In this document: piece after piece, positions 1-6,347 of the stretch
Numbering within the stretch: position 1 is the stretch's first letter
How the letters are laid out: the number at the start of each line of letters is the position of its first letter
From: UBA3478 sp049596955
Lineage (GTDB): Bacteria; Bacteroidota; Bacteroidia; Flavobacteriales; Flavobacteriaceae
Length of the DNA: 9,744 bases
NCBI GenBank assembly: GCA_049596955.1
Contig: JBMYMD010000040.1
Span: 1 to 9,744 of the forward strand
Direction of reading: 5' to 3'
The notes under the pieces: model-generated
What the model saw: only the letters and a program-made list of their open reading frames with translations
Told to the model about the DNA's origin: nothing
Databases searched by the model: none
Position numbers and translations under genes: made by a program

Positions 1-63
1 AAGTAATACACCCTTTTTCACAATTTCTTTTTTTCAAAAATACAACTTGCTATGTCTAAAAGC

Positions 64-71
64 TATATTTG
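64..71 (+). promoter_or_regulatory. Candidate -7 box of the DUF1460 gene
   Basis: TATATTTG matches the Bacteroidota -7 consensus TAnnTTTG and ends 3 bases before the ATG at 75. No good -33 element is visible: the nearest TTG (47-49) is only 14 bases upstream, shorter than the usual spacing of about 17-23. If the box is used, transcription would start at or next to the ATG. The remaining upstream sequence (1-63) is AT-rich with a T-run at about 27-34, and I see no gene in it. Confidence 0.35.
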
Positions 72-74
72 TTT

Positions 75-938
75 ATGTCTATCCCTAAAATATTCTTGTT
101 TTTTGCAGTTTTTATTGGGTCTCAACTGTGCTTAGCCCAAGAAATGGTGTTCAATGAAAGCGACCAAGAGCGACTCAATGCCTTAGTTGCTGCACAAAGT
201 GCCAATTCATCTTTTGAGAACATCTCAGAAATTGGAAGTTCATTTCTTGGAAGCCCCTATGTTGCTCACACTATTGAAGGATTTCAAAACGAACCCTTGG
301 TCTTAAATTTTAGTGCCTTTGACTGTACCACCTTTGTCGAGAATAGCCTTAGCCTTTACTTTTTGCAATACGAAAACTTAGAGGAGTTTGCCACGGAAGA
401 AAACCACTTAAAGACTTACGCTCAACTTTTAGAAGACATTAGATACAGAAACCGTGAAAGAGCTGGGTACACCTCTCGTTTACACTACTTTACAGAGTGG
501 ATTCAAAACAATGAAAAAAAGGGATACGTCTTTGATATTACCGAAGACTTAGGAGGAAGTACTATCGAAAAAACATTGGATTTTATGAGCAACCATCGCT
601 CAAGTTACAGCGCTTTAGAGGACGATCGAATATTTGAAGAATGGGTTGAAATTGAAAAGGCGTTGAACCCCATGAACTATGCGGTTTTAGGATTAGACGC
701 TATAAAAAATGCTGCTATTGAAGAGGGGGACATCATCGCTTTTGCCACTAATATTGACGGCTTAGATGTAACACACACGGGGATTGCCATAGAAAAGAAC
801 AAGAAAATACATCTGCTTCATGCCTCGAGTTCTGGCAGTGTTGTAATTTCTAAAAAGCCCCTTTACAAATTTGCTCAGGGAATCAACAGGTGTACAGGAA
901 TCATCATCGTGCGCCCTGCATTGTACGATGTCTTTTAG
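75..938 (+). CDS. Secreted DUF1460 (N-acetylmuramoyl-L-alanine amidase-like) protein
   Basis: This 287-residue protein looks like a DUF1460 family member, a papain-like (NlpC/P60-related) fold whose studied relatives are cell-wall amidases or peptidases. Residues 1-21 form a Sec signal peptide with a hydrophobic stretch ending in LCLA, probably cut before Gln22, and no lipobox is present, so the product should be periplasmic or exported. The likely catalytic Cys84 lies in a FDCTTFVEN motif. A conserved-looking SRLHYF segment lies at 134-139. His234 (THTGIAI) and the HLLHASS segment at 246-252 are candidates for the catalytic and binding histidines. An in-frame TTG at 69 is possible, but the ATG at 75 is preferred because the TTG overlaps the promoter-like box. 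The stop codon directly abuts the stop of the convergent regulator gene. Peptidoglycan substrate is inferred from the family; the gene has no obvious link to heme synthesis. Confidence 0.85.
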   Translation: MSIPKIFLFFAVFIGSQLCLAQEMVFNESDQERLNALVAAQSANSSFENISEIGSSFLGSPYVAHTIEGFQNEPLVLNFSAFDCTTFVENSLSLYFLQYENLEEFATEENHLKTYAQLLEDIRYRNRERAGYTSRLHYFTEWIQNNEKKGYVFDITEDLGGSTIEKTLDFMSNHRSSYSALEDDRIFEEWVEIEKALNPMNYAVLGLDAIKNAAIEEGDIIAFATNIDGLDVTHTGIAIEKNKKIHLLHASSSGSVVISKKPLYKFAQGINRCTGIIIVRPALYDVF

Positions 939-1796
939 TTAGGCCTGTATTTCTGACAAATACTTCTTAGGCGTTGTTCCGTATTTCTTTTTAAAGGCTG
1001 CTATAAAATGACTCGGTGTGCTGTAACCCACGCGCAAGCCGATCTCACCTACACTATACTTATTAGAGAGGAGTAATTTTCGAGCGAATTCCATTTTGTG
1101 TTGAAAAAGAAATCCATAGACCGAATCTCCATACAATTGCTTAAAGCCTTCTTTTAATCGCTTTAAGGGGAGATCAATGGTTTTTGCCAGGTGCTCCAAA
1201 GTGGGAGGTTCATTCATTTCTGCCACAATGATTTCTTTGGCTTGCCTGATTTTACGAATGTTTTGATCATCAGCTAAATAAGGGCATTGCTCAAGGTCGG
1301 TATCTTCAGTTTTATTGAAATAAAGACTGATTAATTCATAGACTTTCCCCTTGTTGTAAATATTTTTTAAGGCGGTGTGTAATCGGTTTTCCATGAGTTG
1401 ACTCACGACAATGGCCATGGCTGGACTCAGCTCTCCTTGACTGTAAAACTTGGTCTCTTGTGTTTCTGTATTTAAAAAGGGAATGATTTTAGCGTGTTCA
1501 CTGAAGAGTGCGTGCAGGCCGTCAATGCTTAACACCAAACAAAGCCACTGGGTGTCTTTTTCTAACTCAGCAGAGATAGGTAAGGCCTTTTGTGAATTAA
1601 AGAGTAATAGGGTCTGATCTTCTTTTGCTTCTAAGAAATAAGTGTTTTCGTTAAATGAAAAACGCAATCCTCCCTTAAGTACAAAATGCAATTGAATTTG
1701 CTTTATTTCTACAGGATATACTATTGTCTTTTCTCGCTCTTTATCAGTGTTTTCAATTAAAACCGTTCCTAAATTTTGAATATCTATGTGCTGCAT
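939..1796 (-). CDS. AraC-family transcriptional regulator, divergent from the heme operon
   Basis: This 285-residue protein has the AraC/XylS architecture. Residues of about 30-165 form a poorly conserved N-terminal sensor domain, somewhat like those of PchR-type regulators. Residues of about 182-282 carry two helix-turn-helix units: helix 1 near 199-220 (TLEHLAKTIDLPLKRLKEGF) and helix 2 near 247-270, with the family signature GLRVGYSTPSHFIAAFKKKYGTTPKKYL spread over 253-280. A Cys-Pro dipeptide at 171-172 sits in the linker just before the DNA-binding domain. The gene is divergent from hemA across a 226-base control region, so regulation of the heme operon and of itself is likely but inferred. 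The start ATG (complement of 1794-1796) is the first in-frame Met. The ligand is unknown; heme, iron or a siderophore are reasonable guesses from the context. Confidence 0.88.
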   Translation of the reverse strand: MQHIDIQNLGTVLIENTDKEREKTIVYPVEIKQIQLHFVLKGGLRFSFNENTYFLEAKEDQTLLLFNSQKALPISAELEKDTQWLCLVLSIDGLHALFSEHAKIIPFLNTETQETKFYSQGELSPAMAIVVSQLMENRLHTALKNIYNKGKVYELISLYFNKTEDTDLEQCPYLADDQNIRKIRQAKEIIVAEMNEPPTLEHLAKTIDLPLKRLKEGFKQLYGDSVYGFLFQHKMEFARKLLLSNKYSVGEIGLRVGYSTPSHFIAAFKKKYGTTPKKYLSEIQA

Positions 1797-1799
1797 AAC

Positions 1800-1817
1800 C
1801 CTCTAGCGATGTTTTTT
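1800..1817 (+). repeat. Imperfect direct repeat, araC-side copy
   Basis: CCTCTAGCGATGTTTTTT matches CCTTTAGCGTTATTTTTT at 1968-1985 in 15 of 18 positions by hand alignment. This copy lies within the predicted leader of the araC gene, ending 3 bases upstream of its start codon. It is a candidate operator half, weakened by the low-complexity T-run that supplies six of the matches. Confidence 0.4.
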
Positions 1818-1852
1818 GAGATAAGTTTTTGTTCTATTTGGCATTACCATAA

Positions 1853-1871
1853 ATTTAGACTCTTTCTAAAT
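1853..1871. repeat. Perfect 7-base inverted repeat in the divergent region
   Basis: ATTTAGA (1853-1859) and TCTAAAT (1865-1871) are perfect reverse complements separated by CTCTT. The repeat lies in the predicted untranslated leader of the araC gene. It may be a regulator site or a weak hairpin in the leader RNA, but short AT-rich palindromes also arise by chance. Confidence 0.35.
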
Positions 1872-1904
1872 AATCTTGAATATGCCTTTAAAACTTTGAT
1901 TTAC

Positions 1905-1920
1905 ATGAATTTATATTCAT
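1905..1920. repeat. Perfect 6-base inverted repeat at the predicted araC transcription start
   Basis: ATGAAT (1905-1910) and ATTCAT (1915-1920) are perfect reverse complements around TTAT. The site begins 2 bases downstream of the predicted araC -7 box, so it would cover the transcription start. That is a suitable place for a repressor or autoregulatory site. No protein can be assigned from the sequence. Confidence 0.38.
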
Positions 1921-1922
1921 TA

Positions 1923-1956
1923 CAAAGGTAAAGAATAGTCCTGAAAACCAGCCAAA
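1923..1956 (-). promoter_or_regulatory. Candidate promoter of the AraC-family gene
   Basis: On the minus strand, TTTG (complement of 1953-1956) is followed after 22 bases by TACCTTTG (complement of 1923-1930). This is a full match to the Bacteroidota pattern TTTG-N(19-23)-TAnnTTTG. Transcription would start near 1915-1919, giving the araC messenger a leader of roughly 120 bases that contains the other repeats listed here. Confidence 0.55.
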
Positions 1957-1967
1957 AAACTAAAGAA

Positions 1968-1985
1968 CCTTTAGCGTTATTTTTT
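1968..1985 (+). repeat. Imperfect direct repeat, hemA-side copy
   Basis: CCTTTAGCGTTATTTTTT is the second copy of the 18-base repeat (15 of 18 identical to 1800-1817). It overlaps the place where the -33 element of the hemA promoter should lie. AraC-type activators often bind there, so it is a candidate operator. The starts of the two copies are 168 bases apart. Confidence 0.4.
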
Positions 1986-2008
1986 CCCTTTACTGACTTT
2001 TAATTTTG
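1977..2008 (+). promoter_or_regulatory. Candidate promoter of the heme operon
   Basis: TAATTTTG at 2001-2008 matches the Bacteroidota -7 consensus TAnnTTTG. The best -33 candidate is TTA at 1977-1979 with a 21-base spacer, one mismatch from TTG, so the promoter may be weak without an activator. The predicted transcription start near 2013-2015 leaves a leader of roughly 10 bases before the hemA ATG at 2023. Confidence 0.5.
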
Positions 2009-2022
2009 TGCCACCACAATCT

Positions 2023-3282
2023 ATGAATAAGACAAATTTAAATAGTTCGTTTTGTGTCGTTGGCGTGAGCTATCACAGAACAGATGCGCCAACAAGAGGA
2101 TTGTTTAGTCTCGATGAACACAAATCTGGCAAACTAAGTGAAAAAGCTTCACAAATTGGTGCGTCCTCTTTGATGATTGTTTCTACATGTAACCGCACCG
2201 AACTCTATGCAGAGGTTGAAAATGAAGAGATTCTTGTAGACCTGCTTTGTGAATTCACTAAAGGATCAAAAGAGATGTTTGCCAAGCACGGTTACATCAA
2301 AACTGAAGAAGAGGCTATAGATCACGTTTTTCAAGTAGGTACAGGACTAGACAGTCAAATTCTCGGTGATTTTGAAATCATCGCCCAGATCAAAAAATCC
2401 TTTAAGCAGGCCAAGAAATCAAAACTGACAAGTGCGTTTTTAGAGCGTTTGTGTAATTCTGTCATTCAAGCGAGCAAACGCATTAAAAACGAAACAGAAA
2501 TTTCCACCGGAGCCACGTCGGTTTCTTTTGCTTCAGTGAAATACCTCATGCAAGAAATCCCAGAGGTTCAATCTAAAAAAATCGTCTTATTTGGTACTGG
2601 AAAAATCGGACGAAATACCTGTGAGAATTTAGTAAAGCACACCAAGAACCAACAAATTACACTGATCAACCGAACTCGAAATAGAGCCGAAGAGGTTGCG
2701 GGTAAATTCAAGGTAGATGTAAAGAGCTTCTCAGATTTACCGTCAGAAATCAGAACAGCAGATGTTTTAATTGTAGCGACAGGGGCTGCGAATCCTACTG
2801 TAAATAAAGATTTACTGAGAACCAAGAACAACTTACTCATCTTAGATTTATCAGTCCCTCAAAATGTTGCCTCTGATGTTACTGAAATTGAAGGGGTGAG
2901 CTTGGTAGGTATTGATCAGCTCTCAAAAATTACAGATGACACCCTTGAGCGCAGAAAACAATACATTCCTCAAGCTTTAGCGATTATCGAAGAAATTCAA
3001 GCCGACTTTATAGAATGGCTTTCCAATAGAAAATTTGCTCCAGTTGTAGCTGCGGTAAAAGCAAAACTTCAATCCTACAAAAACGAAGAAATTGATTTTC
3101 ATTCGAAAAAAAACCAATCGGTATTAGATGAGAAGTCGATTGATTTAGTATCAAATAGATTGATTCAAAAAATCACAAAACAAATCGCCAATCACTTAAA
3201 ATCAGCCAATGGTAATTTTGATCAAAGCGTTGCTATGCTTAATGATGTTTTTGAATTAAATCAGAAGGAATCAAACTCATAG
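2023..3282 (+). CDS. hemA: Glutamyl-tRNA reductase
   Basis: HemA reduces the glutamate on glutamyl-tRNA(Glu) to glutamate-1-semialdehyde with NADPH, the first committed and usually rate-controlling step of the C5 heme pathway in the cytoplasm. The 419-residue length is normal for the family. Visible landmarks are the N-terminal GVSYHRTDAPTR (14-25), the catalytic Cys56 in STCNRTELY, a DSQILGDFEI segment, the STGATSVSFASV segment, the NADPH-binding GTGKIG loop of the central domain, and a C-terminal helical dimerisation region. A GTG at 2008 would add five residues but its G is the last base of the -7 box, so ATG 2023 is chosen. The stop TAG is followed directly by the hemC ATG. The gene heads the operon, so control by the divergent AraC protein is likely. 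Confidence 0.96.
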   Translation: MNKTNLNSSFCVVGVSYHRTDAPTRGLFSLDEHKSGKLSEKASQIGASSLMIVSTCNRTELYAEVENEEILVDLLCEFTKGSKEMFAKHGYIKTEEEAIDHVFQVGTGLDSQILGDFEIIAQIKKSFKQAKKSKLTSAFLERLCNSVIQASKRIKNETEISTGATSVSFASVKYLMQEIPEVQSKKIVLFGTGKIGRNTCENLVKHTKNQQITLINRTRNRAEEVAGKFKVDVKSFSDLPSEIRTADVLIVATGAANPTVNKDLLRTKNNLLILDLSVPQNVASDVTEIEGVSLVGIDQLSKITDDTLERRKQYIPQALAIIEEIQADFIEWLSNRKFAPVVAAVKAKLQSYKNEEIDFHSKKNQSVLDEKSIDLVSNRLIQKITKQIANHLKSANGNFDQSVAMLNDVFELNQKESNS

Positions 3283-4194
3283 ATGACTAGTGAAACCATT
3301 AGAATTGGCACTAGGTCAAGTGCCCTAGCCCTCTGGCAAGCAGAGTTTGTTCAAAATCAGCTCAACGATTTGGGATATGCCACTGAAATTGTGCCCATAT
3401 CCTCCGAAGGTGATTTGAATTTAACCCAGCCTATTTATCAAATGGGTCTCACCGGTGTATTTACCAAAACACTTGATGCGGCACTACTTACAAAGCGCAT
3501 TGACATCGCGGTGCATTCTATGAAAGACGTACCTACGCAACTCGCCGAAGGAATAATCCCCTATGCTGTGCTTCAAAGGGGAAACCACAGAGATGTGCTC
3601 GTGCTTAATCCAAAAAAAGAGCAAAGCTTGAAAATCGGAACCGGAAGTCTAAGAAGAAAAGCACAATGGCTTAGGAAAAATCCGAATTACCAAGTAGAAA
3701 ATCTCAGGGGTAACATTCAGCGTAGAATTCAGAAATTAGAAGAATCCTCTTGGGAAGGTGCCATTTTTGCTCAAGCAGGCTTAGAGCGCATGAATATGGA
3801 TGGGCATCAGCTTGTCAATTTAGATTATATGATTCCGGCGCCTGCTCAAGGAGCTTTGTTGATTGTTGGGCTCAAAGAACAGTTAGAAAAATTCAAAGGT
3901 GTAACAAACCTCAACCACAGCGACACCGAACTTTGTACAAGAGTTGAACGCGATTTTCTAAAAACCTTAGAAGGTGGATGCAGCTCTCCTGTAGGAGCCT
4001 ATGCCTTTGTAGATAAAGACATGCTCTGTTTTAAGGGAGGTCTATACAGTTTGACCGGGCAAGAGGCCATAGAGGTTGAACGAGAAATTCCTTTGACCCA
4101 GGCCGCTCAAATCGGTCGGGGTTTAGCGCTTGAAATACGAAACAATGGAGGAATAGAACTATTAAAAGCCATACAGGATGAGAAAGATCATTAG
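3283..4194 (+). CDS. hemC: Porphobilinogen deaminase (hydroxymethylbilane synthase)
   Basis: HemC joins four porphobilinogen molecules into the linear tetrapyrrole hydroxymethylbilane. The 303-residue protein shows RIGTRSSALALWQA near the start, the HSMKDVP motif with catalytic Asp82, the GTGSLRRKAQ and ENLRGNIQRR segments that bind the growing chain, PAPAQGAL at 186-192, and LEGGCSSPVGA, where Cys233 anchors the dipyrromethane cofactor. All are standard for the family. The start ATG abuts the hemA stop with no gap, and the 3' end overlaps hemD by 17 bases. Translation of the pair is probably coupled. Confidence 0.97.
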   Translation: MTSETIRIGTRSSALALWQAEFVQNQLNDLGYATEIVPISSEGDLNLTQPIYQMGLTGVFTKTLDAALLTKRIDIAVHSMKDVPTQLAEGIIPYAVLQRGNHRDVLVLNPKKEQSLKIGTGSLRRKAQWLRKNPNYQVENLRGNIQRRIQKLEESSWEGAIFAQAGLERMNMDGHQLVNLDYMIPAPAQGALLIVGLKEQLEKFKGVTNLNHSDTELCTRVERDFLKTLEGGCSSPVGAYAFVDKDMLCFKGGLYSLTGQEAIEVEREIPLTQAAQIGRGLALEIRNNGGIELLKAIQDEKDH

Positions 4195-4846
4195 CACTAA
4201 AACACTCGCTGCTTCTGACAAGAATCACCTGTTGCAGGCTGGTGTTTCTCTTGTAGAATACGACGCGCTCAAAATTGAGACCTTGCCTTTTTCAATTGCA
4301 TCTGACTATGACACTTATTTATTCAGCAGTCAAAATGCCGTAGCCGCCCTAAAACAGTATTGGAAAAATCAAAATACAGCACATCTGCAACAAGCTTCGA
4401 TTTACTGTGTAGGAGAAAAAACATCCCAAGGATTAAAAGACTTGGGGTTAGGTGTTCTAAAGTATTTTGACAACGCTCAGCAACTCATCGAATTTTTGAA
4501 AACCCAAGATTTTAAGTCCTGCTGGCTCCACGGAAATCATGTCACTCCCACATTAGAGCAGTGGCTCAGAGCAAAAGGGTCTGACTCTTATACCGTATAT
4601 TTAAGTAGCATGAACAAAAAGAAATTTGCAGACGATTACAACGCTGTGCTTTTCTTTAGCCCAAGAGGTGTAGAGAGCTTTGCGAGTGAAAATGACTTAA
4701 ATAACAAAACAGCTTTTTGCATCGGAGAAACTACCGCTGCCAAAGCTAGAACACATACTCCAGATGTTGTGGTGGCCAAAAGCCCCACTTCGACAAGTTT
4801 AGTATTAAAATTAATTCAACATTATAAAGCAAAAAATGAGTCTTAA
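4178..4846 (+). CDS. hemD: Uroporphyrinogen-III synthase
   Basis: HemD closes hydroxymethylbilane into uroporphyrinogen III with inversion of ring D. The family is highly divergent, so the call rests on position between hemC and hemE plus typical features: an N-terminal MRKIISTKTL strand, YDTYLFSSQNAVAAL (an SxNAV motif), IYCVGEKTSQGLKDLGL (a VGxxT motif), and in the second half NAVLFFSPRGVESF and FCIGETTAAKA. These alternate as expected for the two-lobed fold. At 222 residues it is slightly short compared with E. coli HemD but normal for Bacteroidota. It overlaps hemC by 17 bases and hemE by 11. Confidence 0.92.
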   Translation: MRKIISTKTLAASDKNHLLQAGVSLVEYDALKIETLPFSIASDYDTYLFSSQNAVAALKQYWKNQNTAHLQQASIYCVGEKTSQGLKDLGLGVLKYFDNAQQLIEFLKTQDFKSCWLHGNHVTPTLEQWLRAKGSDSYTVYLSSMNKKKFADDYNAVLFFSPRGVESFASENDLNNKTAFCIGETTAAKARTHTPDVVVAKSPTSTSLVLKLIQHYKAKNES

Positions 4847-5861
4847 AAACGATTTATATCTAAGAGCACTTAAGGGAGAAGAAGTGTCAAGACCTCCTGT
4901 ATGGATGATGAGACAAGCCGGTCGTTACTTGCCTGAGTTTATGGAGCTCAAAAAGAAATACGACTTCTTTACACGTTGTCAAACTCCAGAGTTGGCCTCT
5001 GAAATTACTGTTCAGCCGCTGCGACGCTTTGAAAATGACGCAGCCATTCTCTTTTCTGACATCTTGGTCATTCCACAGGCGATGAACATCGATGTGTATA
5101 TGGAGCCCAATAAAGGCCCTGTACTGCCAAACCCTGTTCGAACGGCAAGTGATTTAGACCGCGTAGTAGTTCCTGATGTCAATGACAGTCTTTCTTATGT
5201 TTTTGACGCGATCAAACTCACCTTGGAAATGCTAGACAACAGCGTGCCTCTTATTGGTTTTGCTGGTTCTCCTTGGACCATCTTGTGTTACTGTGTTCAG
5301 GGTGAAGGAAGCAAAAATTTTGACAAAGCCAAAAAGCTATGTTTTTCTGATCCTCAAACCGCACATGCCCTACTTCAAAAAATTACAGACACCACTATCG
5401 CTTATTTAAAAGCAAAAGCAAAGGCTGGTGTTCATGCCGTACAGGTTTTTGATTCATGGGGAGGAATGCTCGGTCCTGAAGACTACGAAGAGTTTTCACT
5501 TTCGTATATGCGCCAAATTGTAACTGCACTTAAAGATGAAATTCCAGTGGTTTTATTTGGAAAAGGATGCTGGTTTGCCTTGCATGAAATGGCGAAAACG
5601 GGCGCGTCTGCACTTGGAGTAGATTGGACCTGTTCAGCACGAAATGCACGTTATTTGAGTGGGGGTCAAATTACATTACAAGGAAATTACGACCCTTCTC
5701 GTTTGTACTCACCTCCAGAGCGAATCAAAAAAGACGTCAAAGAAATGATTCAAGCCTTTGGAAAAGACCGCTACATTGTAAATCTAGGACACGGAATTCT
5801 ACCTGATATTCCAGTAGATCACGCCCGTGCCTTTATTGAAGCGGTCAAAGAATACGCTTGA
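4836..5861 (+). CDS. hemE: Uroporphyrinogen decarboxylase
   Basis: HemE removes the four acetate carboxyl groups of uroporphyrinogen III to give coproporphyrinogen III, without a cofactor. The 341-residue protein has the N-terminal signature PVWMMRQAGRYLPE (21-34), with Arg26 and Arg30 as substrate-binding arginines, and Asp75 in FSDIL as the key acid. GFAGSPWTILCY places Tyr152, FDSWGG places Ser207 and NLGHG places His319, all equivalent to known active-site residues of human UROD by motif. It starts within the 3' end of hemD, and its TGA stop shares one base with the ATG of the next gene (TGATG), a common coupling arrangement. Confidence 0.97.
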   Translation: MSLKNDLYLRALKGEEVSRPPVWMMRQAGRYLPEFMELKKKYDFFTRCQTPELASEITVQPLRRFENDAAILFSDILVIPQAMNIDVYMEPNKGPVLPNPVRTASDLDRVVVPDVNDSLSYVFDAIKLTLEMLDNSVPLIGFAGSPWTILCYCVQGEGSKNFDKAKKLCFSDPQTAHALLQKITDTTIAYLKAKAKAGVHAVQVFDSWGGMLGPEDYEEFSLSYMRQIVTALKDEIPVVLFGKGCWFALHEMAKTGASALGVDWTCSARNARYLSGGQITLQGNYDPSRLYSPPERIKKDVKEMIQAFGKDRYIVNLGHGILPDIPVDHARAFIEAVKEYA

Positions 5862-6346
5862 TGAGAGTCATAAAGGCCTTGTTTAAAATACCATTTTCTG
5901 AATTGATTTATTTAATTCGAGAATGCCTAAAGAGACCTTTATACATATGGCCAACATTGGCCGCAACTAAAAACTGTATGTTAAAAGCGCAGCGAACATA
6001 TGGCGACAAACACCACGGCAATGGCAAGGCAAATGCCTTTAGACATGCCTATTGGTGTTACCTGATTTCGAACTATTGTTATCAATGGAGTCGTAATACA
6101 GAAGATGTCTGTGTTTGGACTAAAAAAATAACAGACTTTCACGAAAGATGCTTTATCAATAATCCGGTTGAAACAGCCATGGATTTACACAACAATCAAA
6201 TTGGCATACAATTGTTCAAGCAACATCTAAATCGAGGAGAGTCTGAAGTTATAGAAGCCTTAATGAGTATGCTTGAAGATGCCAAAGCCGTTGATGTCAA
6301 CCAAATGCCTTTTAACACCCCAGAACTTGTTTATTTGAATTCTTAA
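5861..6346 (+). CDS. DUF6973-like protein of unknown function within the heme operon
   Basis: This 161-residue protein has no signal peptide or clear membrane segment and is probably cytoplasmic. It resembles the DUF6973 family from memory: GNGKANAFRHAYWCYL (53-68), a HE pair at 94-95 and AMDLHNNQIG (106-115). The clustered His62, His94, Glu95, Asp108, His110, Asn111 and Asn112 look like a metal or hydrolytic centre, but this is inference and no activity can be assigned. Related motifs occur at the C-termini of some secreted or toxin-like proteins, whereas here the domain stands alone. It begins at the last base of the hemE stop and ends 1 base before hemF, so it is cotranscribed and probably cotranslated. 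An upstream in-frame TTG at 5858 is less likely than ATG 5861. A heme-related role is suggested only by position. Confidence 0.75.
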   Translation: MRVIKALFKIPFSELIYLIRECLKRPLYIWPTLAATKNCMLKAQRTYGDKHHGNGKANAFRHAYWCYLISNYCYQWSRNTEDVCVWTKKITDFHERCFINNPVETAMDLHNNQIGIQLFKQHLNRGESEVIEALMSMLEDAKAVDVNQMPFNTPELVYLNS

Positions 6347-6347
6347 T

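Noticed and set aside
947..963. GTATTT-CTGAC-AAATAC hairpin near the DUF1460/araC junction
   Set aside because: The stem has one G-C pair in six and no proper T-run, so it is too weak to call a terminator; it also lies within the araC coding sequence.
2008..2022. GTG start adding five residues to HemA
   Set aside because: Its first base is the last base of the predicted -7 box, so it would precede the predicted transcription start; the ATG at 2023 gives a normal N-terminus.
2568..2840. 90-codon minus-strand open frame inside hemA
   Set aside because: It lies fully within a well-conserved enzyme gene and has no recognisable motif or promoter; it is a frame shadow.
3213..3220. TAATTTTG box inside hemA, a possible internal promoter for hemC
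   Set aside because: It matches the -7 consensus but no TTG lies 17-23 bases upstream, and the bases are explained by Gly-Asn-Phe codons. A similar box before hemB (about 7983-7990) was rejected for the same reason.
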